Assembly: GCA_000403495.2 (NCBI GenBank)
Contig: KE159810.1
Coordinates: forward strand, 709,272 to 773,271
DNA: 64,000 nucleotides
Source: Lachnospiraceae bacterium 10-1
GTDB taxonomy: Bacteria > Bacillota > Clostridia > Lachnospirales > Lachnospiraceae
Direction of reading: 5' to 3'
A model generated the notes under the pieces. That model was given only the letters and a program-made list of their open reading frames with translations. It did not search any database and was not told where the DNA came from. The position numbers and the translations under genes were made by a program. Numbering within the stretch: the stretch's first letter is position 1; each line of letters starts with the position of its first letter. Below, piece after piece: positions 16,849 through 25,876 of the stretch.

Positions 16849-17166
16849 TTATAAAATCCTCCTTGCGTTTGTTGTATCAAGTATATAGTTTTCGTATTTT
16901 ACTGGCAAGCAAGAAGTGTTGGCAATTTGTCAATTTGCTGTAACATCTCAAAATTTAAGCATTTTGCAAGTATGTGAATATTATCCTCCTTGGGAGCCAC
17001 CAGTTTCCCGCTTGAGAACCACCCGAAATTGATATTTTCCACCTTCGGAGCCGCCACAACATATTGTGCCACCATGTATATTTGATTTTACTATAGATCT
17101 CCTTATAGTTATTTCTGGAGAACTGCAAACGCAGTATCACCAAATAATCTATAAGGAGGTCTTTTT

Positions 17167-18723
17167 ATGTTTAAGAAGACAAAAGTCAGAAGCATTCTCG
17201 AACTTTTGGGAAAAAATCTAAGCGCAAGGGAGGTGTCAAAAGTTTTAAGTGTATCCAGAAACACCGTTGCCGAAGTTCAGGCATTGTTTTTACAGTCAGG
17301 CAGGTCATGGGATGATATTTCCGAATGGGATGACGACAGACTCTATGGACTGTTTTATCCGGATAAGTTTAAATATAAGCCCAGATATGCACCAGTTGAT
17401 TATTCTTACGTCCATAAGGAATTAAAGAAGACAGGCGTCACAGAGAAGCTCCTTTGGGAAGAATACTGTGCCAGATGTGAGAAAGACGGGGTAAGTGCAT
17501 GTTCTTATATAACATTTGCTAAAAATTATAAGAAATTTACGGCAGATAAAAACTATACGAGCCATATAGAACACAAACCCGGATTAGAAATTGAAGTAGA
17601 CTGGTCCGGCCCTGCAATGAGCTATACGGAGCCGGATACCGGGGAACGTATAACAGCATACCTGTTTATTGCAACCATGCCCTACAGCCAGATAAGCTAT
17701 GTGGAAGCCGCAGCCAGTATGGATGAAAAAGCATGGCTTTCCTGTCATGTAAACATGTTCCGGTTTTTTGGCGGGACACCGGTAAAAGTTGTCTGTGATA
17801 ACTTAAAAACCGGAGTAACTTCACATCCTAAAAAAGGTGAGATCATACTAAATGAGGCGTATCTTTCTCTTGGCGAGTATTATTCCGTCGCTATCATGCC
17901 AACAGGCGTCAAAAAGCCAAAGCAGAAAGCAAGTGTGGAAGGGAGTGTGGGTAAGACTGCCACGACTGTCATCGCAAAACTCAGAAATGATACCTTCCCA
18001 TCATTAGCCGCATTAAATGCCGGAATCCGAAAAGCGGTAAAAGAATTCAATGACAAGCCTTTCCAGAAGCGCCCCGGCAGCCGCAGGAGCATCTTTGAAA
18101 CGGAAGAAAAACCACACCTGAGAGCCCTGCTGCTTATCCCCTATGAAGTCTGTGAATGGTCTTATGGGCATAAAGCTGGCAGCAACTCCCATATATGGCG
18201 GAACAAAGGCCAGTATTCTGTTCCATACAGGTATATCGGATACAAGGTGGATGTCAAATTTAACAGCCATCTTGTATTTATCTATTATAACAGAACAGAG
18301 ATAGCAAAGCATCCGATACTTTCCAAACATATGACAAACGGTATGCGGACAGAACAAGCCCATCTTCCTTTGCCGCTCAAAAAAAATCTGTCAGTGGAAG
18401 AGCTCTGTGACAAAGCAAGGGAAACAGGCCCCAAAACATTTGAGGTAATCCGCAGGATGTTTGACGAGGCAAAAGTGAAAGAACAACCCATGCAGACAGC
18501 AAGAGCCATACTTTCCATAGCGGATATCTATACACCGGAAGTCCTTGAAAAAGCATGTGATAAAGCACTTAGGCAATACCATATGCCTTATTATAAGACT
18601 ATATATTCCCATGCCAGGAGCATAAACAGTGCAAAAGAACTCACAGAGTTCAAGGAAAACAATCGGAAATTCGGAATTATCAGAGGCGCAGATTATTACA
18701 AAAAAAGGAGAGACGACAAATGA
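17167..18723 (+). CDS. istA: IS21-family transposase
   Basis: 518 residues. N-terminal helix-turn-helix (SAREVSKVLSVSRNTVAEVQ) binds the element ends. The rve catalytic core has Asp145 (EVDWSG), Asp211 (VVCDNLKTG) and Glu258 (KQKASVEGSVG), the DDE triad. The length is usual for IstA. The ribosome site AAGGAGG lies before ATG. The stop overlaps the istB start in ATGA, so the two are coupled. All catalytic residues are present, so it is likely active. Confidence 0.95.
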   Translation: MFKKTKVRSILELLGKNLSAREVSKVLSVSRNTVAEVQALFLQSGRSWDDISEWDDDRLYGLFYPDKFKYKPRYAPVDYSYVHKELKKTGVTEKLLWEEYCARCEKDGVSACSYITFAKNYKKFTADKNYTSHIEHKPGLEIEVDWSGPAMSYTEPDTGERITAYLFIATMPYSQISYVEAAASMDEKAWLSCHVNMFRFFGGTPVKVVCDNLKTGVTSHPKKGEIILNEAYLSLGEYYSVAIMPTGVKKPKQKASVEGSVGKTATTVIAKLRNDTFPSLAALNAGIRKAVKEFNDKPFQKRPGSRRSIFETEEKPHLRALLLIPYEVCEWSYGHKAGSNSHIWRNKGQYSVPYRYIGYKVDVKFNSHLVFIYYNRTEIAKHPILSKHMTNGMRTEQAHLPLPLKKNLSVEELCDKARETGPKTFEVIRRMFDEAKVKEQPMQTARAILSIADIYTPEVLEKACDKALRQYHMPYYKTIYSHARSINSAKELTEFKENNRKFGIIRGADYYKKRRDDK

Positions 18724-19487
18724 ACATTGAAATAAAAAAGAGTTTATCGGTATTGGAACTTGGCGGCCTTGCAAGAATCATAGAAATGCAGGAAAAAGAT
18801 ATAAAGCTTGTGGATCTAAGCTGCGAAAAGCGTTTGGAACTGCTTCTGGAAACACTGATACAGGAGCGGGAGAACAGGCTCATAAACAGGCTTATCAGGA
18901 ATGCTTACTTTAAATATCCTTGTGCAAGTCTGGAATCACTGGATTACGATTCCAGACAGATAAAAAAGTCCACGATCCTGAATCTGGCCACAATGGGATT
19001 TATTTCCAATGCAACAAATCTTGTCATCACAGGACCGACCGGAGCTGGAAAGACTTACCTTGCATGCGCCCTTGGCGTGGAAGCGTGCAGACAGACTTAC
19101 AGGGTTTTGTATATCAGGATGCCTGACCTGATGCGTAACTTTGAGAATCAGAACGACAACCTCAGGGAACTTACGAAATACAGGAAAAGGATCGGCAACT
19201 ATCAGCTCCTTATCCTTGATGAGTGGCTTAATTACAAACTTTCCGAAAAAGATGCCAGGAACCTCTATGAGCTGTTTGAACAGCGCAGTGGGAATCATTC
19301 CACCGTCTTTGTCGGACAGTATCCTGTCGATGAATGGCATGGCAGGCTCGGCGGCGGAACGCAGGCAGATTCCATTATGGACAGGATTATCCATAATGCC
19401 TATGAGATCCCTACAAATGAAACAAACCTGAGAAAGCTGTATGATTCAAAGAAACTGAAAAAGCTTGTTGACGAAATAGAATTCTGA
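18720..19487 (+). CDS. istB: IS21-family helper ATPase
   Basis: 255 residues of the DnaC/IstB AAA+ group. Walker A GPTGAGKT at 105-112, Walker B LLILDEW around residue 165. It regulates IstA target capture. Starts at the ATGA overlap with istA. Intact. Confidence 0.95.
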   Translation: MNIEIKKSLSVLELGGLARIIEMQEKDIKLVDLSCEKRLELLLETLIQERENRLINRLIRNAYFKYPCASLESLDYDSRQIKKSTILNLATMGFISNATNLVITGPTGAGKTYLACALGVEACRQTYRVLYIRMPDLMRNFENQNDNLRELTKYRKRIGNYQLLILDEWLNYKLSEKDARNLYELFEQRSGNHSTVFVGQYPVDEWHGRLGGGTQADSIMDRIIHNAYEIPTNETNLRKLYDSKKLKKLVDEIEF

Positions 19488-19643
19488 TCGTCTGAATAAG
19501 CTATACATGCTATTGCCTCTGTTGTATTTTGAAGCAACAGAGGCAGTACTACTATATCTTGTGTCCGGGGTGGCTCTCAAGGTGGAAACTTCCAGGTGGC
19601 TCTCAAGCGGGAAACTGGTGGCTCCCAAGGAGGATAATATTCA

Positions 19644-19936
19644 ATAAAGAGATTAGAGATAAGAGTATAGAGAATAGAGAGGGAGATATGGCACACGCCT
19701 TTGGGAGATACCGGAATGTGTTTCTATCTTCTGCAGAACTGGCAGAACTCCAGACGGAACTCCCCTCTCTCTGGGAACATTACATTGAGCGGCTGTCCGA
19801 GTACATGGAATCCAGCGGAAAAGGCTATAAAAACCATGTCGCCACAATCCGGCGCTGGGCGAATGCCGACAAAAAGAAAGAGGAACCGCCTGCCCGGAAC
19901 CGGGATTACAGCGTAGAGGAAGGAGAAACCATATGA
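19644..19936 (+). pseudogene. RepA-like replication initiator, C-terminal fragment
   Basis: The open frame continues out of the IS21 end and reads IRDKSIENREGDMAHAFG, RYRNVFLSSAELAELQTELP and YIERLSEYMESSGKGYKNH, the C-terminal domain (DUF6017-like) of replication initiators of Tn1549-type elements. The N-terminal DNA-binding half was removed by the IS insertion. Its stop overlaps the start of the DnaC-like gene, retaining the original operon order. Confidence 0.75.
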
Positions 19937-20790
19937 TAGAGATTACCGCAGAAGTCCGGGCGGCCATTGACAAAGCCGCCGGGGATATGGAGCTTGCCGG
20001 GGAAGAATACATAGAACCGGCTGACGGGCTTATCCACTGTAAGAAATGCCATGGCAGCCGTCAGACTGTCGTGCCCAGGTTCGGAGGCTCCGGTTATTTC
20101 ATGCCCCGCTGCCTCTGCCCCTGCCAGCAGAAGGCGCAGGAGGAACGGAAAGCCATGGAGGAACAGAGGGAACGCATGGAGCGTATCCAACGCCGGAAGG
20201 CGCAGGGGCTTCAGGACAGATACCTTTATGATTACACTTTCGCCAATGATAACGGCCAGAACCCCGTCATGGAGAAAGCGCACGCCTATGTGGAGCATTG
20301 GAAGGAGGCATACCGAAACAATACCGGCCTTCTGCTCTTTGGTGACGTGGGAACCGGGAAATCCTTTTTTGCCGGCTGTATCGCCAATGCCCTGCTTGAC
20401 CGTGACGTGCCGGTACTGATGACGAATTTCCCGTCTATCCTGAACCGGCTGACCGGCGTGTTTGCCGAGGACAGGGCGGCCTTTATCGCCAGCCTGGACG
20501 ATTACAGCCTGCTTGTCATTGACGATTTAGGCGTGGAAAGGAATACCGAGTATGCCATGGAGCAGATGTTTACCATCGTTGACAGCCGGTATCGGAGCAA
20601 GAAACCGTTGATTGTCACGACAAACCTGAAACTGGAAGAAATCAAGAATCCGCCAGACCTTGCCCACGCAAGGATTTATGACCGCATACTGGAACGGTGC
20701 GCGCCGGTTCTCTTTTCCGGTAAAAACTTCCGGGAGGAAGGAGCCAGGGCGACCAAAGCGGCGGCGAAGGAGATTGTGAGTAAAGGATAG
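19933..20790 (+). CDS. DnaC-like ATP-binding protein of a conjugative element
   Basis: 285 residues. N-terminal zinc-binding-like cysteines (HCKKCHGS and CLCPCQQK, about 36-70), a coiled region rich in Glu/Arg, then an AAA+ ATPase with Walker A GDVGTGKS (about 136-143) and Walker B LLVIDDLG (about 195). Probable helicase loader for element replication, paired with the RepA-like protein just upstream (overlapping stop/start). Start supported by GGAGAAACC. Confidence 0.88.
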   Translation: MIEITAEVRAAIDKAAGDMELAGEEYIEPADGLIHCKKCHGSRQTVVPRFGGSGYFMPRCLCPCQQKAQEERKAMEEQRERMERIQRRKAQGLQDRYLYDYTFANDNGQNPVMEKAHAYVEHWKEAYRNNTGLLLFGDVGTGKSFFAGCIANALLDRDVPVLMTNFPSILNRLTGVFAEDRAAFIASLDDYSLLVIDDLGVERNTEYAMEQMFTIVDSRYRSKKPLIVTTNLKLEEIKNPPDLAHARIYDRILERCAPVLFSGKNFREEGARATKAAAKEIVSKG

Positions 20791-20820
20791 CATAAACTGA
20801 TTGCATGAAAAGGAGAATTT

Positions 20821-21003
20821 ATGGGAAGCGAGAAAATCACAGAGGACACTACCACCACAGCACCAGTTAAAGACGCTCCCGCACTGGTGAAGAAGATTGG
20901 CCGGACTACCTACATTGTGAGGGTTCATTTCAGCAAGACCAGCAAGGAAACCATGAGCGACAAAATCAAGCGTATGCTGAAAAATGAGATACAGCAGATG
21001 TAA
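20821..21003 (+). CDS. TnpW-like small transposon protein
   Basis: 60 residues: acidic/Thr-rich start, then KKIGRTTYIVRVHFSKTSKE and SDKIKRMLKNEIQQM. Matches the small transposon-encoded TnpW proteins that follow the DnaC-like gene in Tn1549-type elements. Ribosome site AAAAGGAG. Function unknown. Confidence 0.75.
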   Translation: MGSEKITEDTTTTAPVKDAPALVKKIGRTTYIVRVHFSKTSKETMSDKIKRMLKNEIQQM

Positions 21004-21081
21004 AAAAGCGATAAAGGAAACAGGCCGGGAATCAGAAATGCGCTGTCTCCCGGCTTGTAAAATCAGGAGGTTTATGGTAGT

Positions 21082-21906
21082 ATGGAGATACGAAAACAGA
21101 AGGGAAAGCAGGTGGGAAGATTGACAGTGACGGATAAGCAACATCAAGAGGATTTGCAACGTTTGCGTTTGTTAAGGCCAATCGATGATGATTTTATGCG
21201 TTGTCTTTTTAAGGATAACATTCCATTGGCTGAATTTGTGTTACGCATTATCACTGATAAACCTGATTTAATTATTACTGAGTGTGAAACACAGAAAGAT
21301 ATGAAAAGACTGGCCGGGGCACGTTCTATCTGCTTGGACGCATATGGAACGGATTCAGTTGGAAAAAAATATGATTTGGAAGTCCAGAGGCAGGACAAGG
21401 GAGCAGACCCACATAGGGCAAGGTATCATTCAAGCGTAATGGATATAGAGAATCTTCATTCTGGTCAGGAATTTAAAGAATTGCCAGACACATATACAAT
21501 TTTTATCATTGAAAAAGATTTTTATGGTCAGGGCAAAGCTGTTTATCCGATTGAGAGAATCAACCTTGCAACGGGTAAATCTTTTGAAGATGGGGAGCAT
21601 ATTCTTTATGTGAATGGTGAATATCGTGGGGATTCCGCTATAGGAAAACTCATGCACGATTTTAATTGCACCAAGGCAGATGATATGAATTTTGAATTGA
21701 TGGCTAACCGAACACGGTATCTAAAAGAGAACCCGAAAGGAGTGAGTGAGATGTGTAAAATTATGGAAGATATGAGAATTGAATCTTTAAAAGAGGTCGC
21801 ACTTCGTATGCTGTCAGCTGGAAAATATGCTTTGGAAGAAATTGCAAATATTTCTGGCCTTTCTCTTGATGAGGTGAAAAAGCTAAAAACAGAGCAGACA
21901 GTATAA
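21082..21906 (+). CDS. Rpn-family PD-(D/E)XK nuclease (recombination-promoting)
   Basis: 274 residues. The N-terminal part (LLRPIDDDFMRCLFKDN) and the core GKKYDLEVQRQDKGADPHRA carry the PD-(D/E)XK-type pattern Asp...Glu-x-Gln typical of Rpn/PDDEXK transposase-like proteins. The C-terminal region has a small helical unit (ALEEIANISGLSLDEVKKLK) that occurs as a repeat in the family. Family members are DNA endonucleases linked to RecA-independent recombination and sometimes to phage defence. It stands alone with ribosome site AGGAGG, inserted in the conjugative-element backbone between TnpW and VirD4. Confidence 0.88.
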   Translation: MEIRKQKGKQVGRLTVTDKQHQEDLQRLRLLRPIDDDFMRCLFKDNIPLAEFVLRIITDKPDLIITECETQKDMKRLAGARSICLDAYGTDSVGKKYDLEVQRQDKGADPHRARYHSSVMDIENLHSGQEFKELPDTYTIFIIEKDFYGQGKAVYPIERINLATGKSFEDGEHILYVNGEYRGDSAIGKLMHDFNCTKADDMNFELMANRTRYLKENPKGVSEMCKIMEDMRIESLKEVALRMLSAGKYALEEIANISGLSLDEVKKLKTEQTV

Positions 21907-21982
21907 GTAAAAATTTTGTAGGGAATTGCGCTATGTTTTGGGCGTAATCCCCCACAAATTATAGATACTTAATAATGCAACA

Positions 21983-22519
21983 TCAAGCTAGAGAAATATA
22001 CATTTTTTCTAAATCTAGAACATTTTGCTTGTATATGTTATAAGCTACATCATATTTTTTATCTTCGATTGCTTTTACACAAACACAAATGACGTTTTCA
22101 TATATTCTTTTATATATTTCGTTAGAATTATTCAATTTGTCAATTTGAGAAACAATATTTGGAGCAACACAATAGTAGTAGTAGTGCTCAATGTCCTCTT
22201 TAGAAACAAATTTATCTCTAAACCATCTAAGTAAATTCAATTCGTAACAATTATCATCAAATTGTTCAGCATATTTCTTCATACATGCTGATGTTAAATA
22301 ACATCCACCTGATCCCTTTTCTGTATCAGAATGATTTTCGCCGTGTGTTGTAGAAGTCCATTGCTCATTGTCGTAGTCCACATTAACATGAACCGCTGAA
22401 TGGTCTCCATCTACGGGGCCATCATAAAAGCTAACATGATCTTTTCCGTTCTTATCCTGGTCAACTTTAATAGTTACCCCTTTTTCGTTAACATAATTCC
22501 CGTATTTGTCTCGTCCCAT
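21983..22519 (-). CDS. CFI-box-type protein of unknown function
   Basis: About 178 residues starting MGRDKYGNYVNEKGVTI; GAAGGAGG 8 bases upstream fixes this start. The N-terminal half is polar and Asp/His-rich (DGPVDGDHSAVHVNVDYDNE), resembling a beta-sheet domain. After a Ser/Gly linker comes GSGGCYLTSACMKKYA followed by CYELNLLRWFRDKFVS, the cysteine pattern of the CFI-box C-terminal domain seen in accessory proteins. Biochemical role unknown. Its orientation opposes the flanking element genes and it is AT-rich, so it is probably separate cargo. Confidence 0.65.
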   Translation of the reverse strand: MGRDKYGNYVNEKGVTIKVDQDKNGKDHVSFYDGPVDGDHSAVHVNVDYDNEQWTSTTHGENHSDTEKGSGGCYLTSACMKKYAEQFDDNCYELNLLRWFRDKFVSKEDIEHYYYYCVAPNIVSQIDKLNNSNEIYKRIYENVICVCVKAIEDKKYDVAYNIYKQNVLDLEKMYISLA

Positions 22520-22676
22520 GGCAGAATCCTCCTTCACTATTGATAATTTGAAATTAGTTACCCTTAGGTGGTGCTATTAACATCAAGACACCTCTTTTAT
22601 AGTAGAGATAATATGATGGTTTGTCAAGATATTCCAACTAAATTAAAGCTTTTGAAAGTTTTTTGTAAATTTGATT
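22520..22676. other. Intergenic region with the CFI-box gene promoter
   Basis: The ribosome site of the minus-strand gene lies at its left. On the right the sequence passes into the truncated VirD4 frame. No other feature is seen. Confidence 0.4.
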
Positions 22677-23544
22677 AAAAAGTCCTTTACAAAACGTCAC
22701 TGGCAAGACCGCAAAAAGCATACTTATCTCATGCGGCGCGAGGTTAGCCCCATTCGACATTAATGAGCTGCGGGAGCTTATGGAAACCGACGAAATGGAG
22801 CTTGACACCATAGGCGACAGAAAGACCGCCCTTTTCGTGATTATCAGCGACACCGACGACACCTTTAACTTTGTCGTGAGTATTCTCTACACACAGTTAT
22901 TCAACCTTTTATGCGACAAAGCAGATGATGAATACGGCGGGCGGCTTCCCGTCCATGTAAGGTGCTTACTTGATGAATTTGCGAATATCGGGCAGATACC
23001 GAAGTTTGAAAAGCTCATTGCAACGATACGGAGCCGGGAAATATCCGCGTCAATCATCTTGCAGAGCCAGTCACAGCTAAAGGCAATCTACAAGGACAAC
23101 GCCGATACCATAGTCGGCAACTGCGACACCACGCTTTTCTTGGGCGGCAAGGAAAAAACGACGCTCAAAGAAATATCAGAGATTTTAGGCAAGGAAACGA
23201 TAGACAGCTTCAACACTTCCGAAACCAGAGGGCGGGAGCTTTCGCATGGGCTGAACTATCAGAAATTGGGAAAGCAGCTTATGACGGAAGATGAAATCGC
23301 AGTCATGGACGGGGGGAAATGTATCTTGCAGCTACGCGGAGTGCGCCCGTTCTTTTCGGACAAATTCGACATAACGAAGCACCCGAAATATAAGTACCTG
23401 TCCGACGCAGACCCAAAGAACGCCTTTGACATGGAAAAGCACCTTAAACGCCGCCCCGCCATTGTCAAGCCCGACGAGGTTTTTGACTATTACGAGATTG
23501 ACGCAGCAGACTTACAGGAGGACGCAGACCATGAGGAAACGTAG
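22677..23544 (+). pseudogene. VirD4/TraG coupling protein, C-terminal part
   Basis: The open frame is entered without a start: LQNVTGKTAKSILISCGARL, then DINELRELMETDEMELDTIG, the Walker B region VRCLLDEFANIGQIPKFEKL, IILQSQSQLKAIY, and the C-terminal RPFFSDKFDITKHPKYKYL. The N-terminal membrane and P-loop half is missing (such a half lies on the other strand at 14093-14300). Coupling ATPase of a Tn1549-like conjugation system, not functional here unless an internal ATG is used. Confidence 0.85.
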
Positions 23545-23701
23545 CGCAGAGGAAAAACAAAAGCAGCTTGAACGGTTTTTAATGAATGTTGCGGAAGCCG
23601 CCGACGCTGCATTATGGGAGTATTGGCGGGAAAAGGAAGCGGAACACCGCTGTTTTGCAACGGAGTATGTCACGCGCCGGGGGCTTATCCCGCAACAGTG
23701 A
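23531..23701 (+). CDS. Small conjugative-element protein
   Basis: 56 residues (MRKRSAEEKQKQLERFLMN...), overlapping the end of the VirD4 frame by 14 bases; the preceding GGAGG in TTACAGGAGGACGCAGACC is its ribosome site. Amphipathic and charged. The position after VirD4 is typical of Tn1549-like elements. Function unknown. Confidence 0.6.
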   Translation: MRKRSAEEKQKQLERFLMNVAEAADAALWEYWREKEAEHRCFATEYVTRRGLIPQQ

Positions 23702-24111
23702 CAGCATGGCAGACCGCCGGGGGACAGGGGAAGCTACACTTCCCCTACGCTGCCTTGCGGCAGCTACCCCTTTGTGAACTTGCGGGAAGCGAACACCTTG
23801 CTATGCAAGCTATTCACTTCCCGCAAGTCTGAATAATACCCGTCCGGCAGCACAGCGGGACACCGAAAGGAGGAATGGAAGCAATCACATATATCAATAT
23901 CGGCTACATGATACGCGCCCCTACTTTCCGGCGCAGTACACAGCGGCAGGAGCCGCACCCCTTACAACTGAATACCGCCGCGCCGCAGAACTTACGCAGC
24001 GCGGGGACAGCCGCCTTTACCAGAGGGCGGTTTTTTTTGTGCGGCGGCATACGCTGACCGCCTTTTGTCCGCTTGCCGGACAGCCGCAGACGCGGCAGAA
24101 AGGATATATTT
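23702..24111 (+). other. Structured leader upstream of the Maff2 gene
   Basis: Several hairpins follow one another: GGGGAAG/CTTCCCC near 23730, GCTGCC/GGCAGC near 23752, and a long stem CTTGCGGGAAG/CTTCCCGCAAG (about 23780-23830). A stem CCGCC/GGGCGG with eight T residues (about 24009-24038) looks like a terminator or attenuator. A possible 60-codon ORF at 23875 has its AGGAGG only one base before ATG and is doubtful. Confidence 0.5.
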
Positions 24112-24252
24112 ATGGCATTTTTCAATAGCGCAGTAGACGTTTTGCAGACCCTTGTTGTAGCACTTGGAGCCGGGCTTGGTATCTGGGGCGTAATCAATCT
24201 GATGGAGGGCTACGGCAACGACAATCCGGGCGCGAATGCTCATGTGCGGTAA
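24112..24252 (+). pseudogene. Maff2-family membrane protein, truncated
   Basis: 46 residues starting MAFFNSAVDVLQTLVVAL, followed by GLGIWGVINLMEGYGNDNPG, the characteristic beginning of Maff2 proteins of conjugative transposons. It ends early as ANAHVR and stop, so the second membrane segment is missing. Downstream conjugation genes (VirB6/VirB4-like) are absent, which places a deletion breakpoint at about 24240. Confidence 0.75.
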
Positions 24253-24404
24253 AGTAACACACAAAAATTTGATAGACAGCAGCCTATTATTCCGTAACAT
24301 AAAGGAAAATTTGCTATTTTTATGAAAATGTTAAAATGCGTTGCTTGTAGCAACGGGCAGTTTAGCCTAGAATAATAACGAAAATTGAAAGGAGGCTATC
24401 CCTA

Positions 24405-24914
24405 ATGCTCAACGAAAATATTAAAGCAATCAGAAAATCAAAGGGACTTTCACAACAAGAACTTGCTGTCAAGCTGAATATCGTGCGACAGACAGTTTCT
24501 AAATGGGAGCAAGGACTGTCAGTTCCTGATTCTGATATGTTAATCTCCTTATCAGAAGTGCTTGAAACACCTGTAAGCACCATGTTGGGAGAAACTGTTA
24601 TCGAAACAGAAGTTGATAATTTAAAAGCCATTTCAGAAAAATTGGAGGTGATAAACTTGCAACTGGCGCAAAGGAAAAATACGAGAAGAAAAATTATTCA
24701 TTGGTCGCTTATTTTATTATGTACAATCATAATAGTAGTTTTTGCAACTATATTGGCTTTAGAAAGCCCTTATTTGGCTTGGAATTATAGTGACCCCGAA
24801 ACCGCAGTTCTTGGAGTGGCATTTCACTCATTTGAATGGCTGTTTGTCAGAGTAGCGCCGATTATCTTTATTGGTGCAATTATTGGTATTTTTTTTACAT
24901 GGAAGAAAGAATAA
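24405..24914 (+). CDS. Xre-family regulator with two membrane segments
   Basis: 169 residues. Helix-turn-helix at 1-62 (LSQQELAVKLNIVRQTVSKW), a helical linker, then two hydrophobic segments (about 105-125 and 146-164). The ribosome site GAAAGGAGG precedes ATG with a slightly long spacer. Membrane-anchored regulator of unknown target, inserted where the conjugation genes of the element should be. Confidence 0.8.
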   Translation: MLNENIKAIRKSKGLSQQELAVKLNIVRQTVSKWEQGLSVPDSDMLISLSEVLETPVSTMLGETVIETEVDNLKAISEKLEVINLQLAQRKNTRRKIIHWSLILLCTIIIVVFATILALESPYLAWNYSDPETAVLGVAFHSFEWLFVRVAPIIFIGAIIGIFFTWKKE

Positions 24915-24987
24915 AACCAGCCTGCTTTTGTGGCAAAATTCGGACTTTAAAGATTTATCGCAACAAGTGAATAGCAAAACCAGCCGA

Positions 24988-25036
24988 GCAATCAACGGGT
25001 AAGATGAGCGAACTTTTCCAGCCGTTGATTGCTTTG
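24988..25036 (+). terminator. Terminator-like hairpin
   Basis: GCAATCAACGG (24988-24998) pairs with CCGTTGATTGC (25022-25032), followed by TTTGTCT. Downstream of the Xre gene. Confidence 0.6.
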
Positions 25037-25084
25037 TCTGCCTTTGCTGCCCGATAATTCAAGAGGGCAACAGCAAGAAAACAA

Positions 25085-25119
25085 GCATCGTGGAAATGTG
25101 CATAACAGGCTATGGAATC
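25085..25119 (-). repeat. Half copy (C) of the palindromic element
   Basis: 35 bases, beginning GCATCGTGG and ending CTATGGAATC, match the inverted right arm of copy A (13144-13177) with two differences. It includes the exact DnaA-box-like 9-mer TGTGCATAA. Confidence 0.7.
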
Positions 25120-25137
25120 CCTCTCTCTTTCATTCAT

Positions 25138-25734
25138 TTAATTTGAGAGCAGAGCCATTATAGCATTTTTAATTTGCTCTCTAAAGGCGTTGAAATCTAA
25201 TTCGTTATGAGAGAATATAGAATTTTCTTGTCTTAAAGTGTCAATTAAAACGCAACAAGCAAAAATTTTTTCACGAATTTCATTGTGTGTAATTCCGTTT
25301 TTTTCTAAAATTTCTATAATTTTAGAAAAGTATGTATTTTCAGAAGCAGAGAAATGGTGATTAACATCTTCATCATCTATTATCATCATTCTTAATTGAG
25401 CCAATGCACGACCGGAACTGGCATATATTTTAAGATATGCTGCTATCCAATCATCAACGAAATATGATAAATCGAAAGGAGATATTTTCCCCAACTCTTT
25501 AAGTAGACAGTCTGAAAGGCTGTCAAGATAGCTTTCAAATGCCTCAATGTATATTTCTTTCTTGTCCTTAAAGTAACTATAAACTGCTCCTGTTGAAACT
25601 TCTGCACGTTTTGCAATTTCAATAGTATTTGTTTTGTAATATCCTTTTTCGCAAAAAAGGTCAAATCCGGCAGTTAAAATTTTTTGTTTTTTTTCAATAG
25701 AACGTTTTTGGATAGGTTTTCTAACATCAGCCAT
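25138..25734 (-). CDS. TetR-family repressor
   Basis: 198 residues. N-terminal helix-turn-helix typical of TetR (KILTAGFDLFCEKGYYKTN, EIAKRAEVSTGAVYSYFKDK), followed by an all-helical ligand/dimer domain. Divergent from the nitroreductase gene. A perfect inverted repeat (AAACATGAA and TTCATGTTT) at 25838-25861 lies between them and is the likely operator. Confidence 0.9.
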   Translation of the reverse strand: MADVRKPIQKRSIEKKQKILTAGFDLFCEKGYYKTNTIEIAKRAEVSTGAVYSYFKDKKEIYIEAFESYLDSLSDCLLKELGKISPFDLSYFVDDWIAAYLKIYASSGRALAQLRMMIIDDEDVNHHFSASENTYFSKIIEILEKNGITHNEIREKIFACCVLIDTLRQENSIFSHNELDFNAFREQIKNAIMALLSN

Positions 25735-25837
25735 ATTCTCACCTCGTTTTTATTATAGGGACAGACTTAGAAAAGGTCAATAAAATATGAAGCATTATTC
25801 GCATATATTGACATTTGATAAGTACAGTGCTATTATA

Positions 25838-25861
25838 AAACATGAAACATTATTCATGTTT
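25838..25861. promoter_or_regulatory. Probable TetR operator
   Basis: 9-base arms AAACATGAA / TTCATGTTT with a 6-base centre, 16 bases before the nitroreductase start and overlapping its ribosome-site region. Size and symmetry fit TetR dimers. Confidence 0.65.
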
Positions 25862-25876
25862 TGAAAGGAGAAAAAA

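Larger units (their letters stand above)
16975..19643 (+). mobile_element. IS21-family insertion sequence
   Basis: 2669 bases with long inverted ends: the left begins TGAATATTATCCTCCTTGGG and the right ends with its complement, the identity continuing through two more GGTGGCTC-type repeats inside each end, as in IS21. It encodes IstA and IstB with overlapping genes. No target duplication is evident (left flank ends AAGTATG, right flank begins ATAAAG). Its right end lies inside the coding sequence of a RepA-like replication protein, whose N-terminus is lost. Confidence 0.9.

Noticed and set aside
23875-24057. 60-codon ORF in the structured leader before Maff2
   Set aside because: AGGAGG is one base from the ATG, too close for use, and the 3' part runs through a terminator-like stem.
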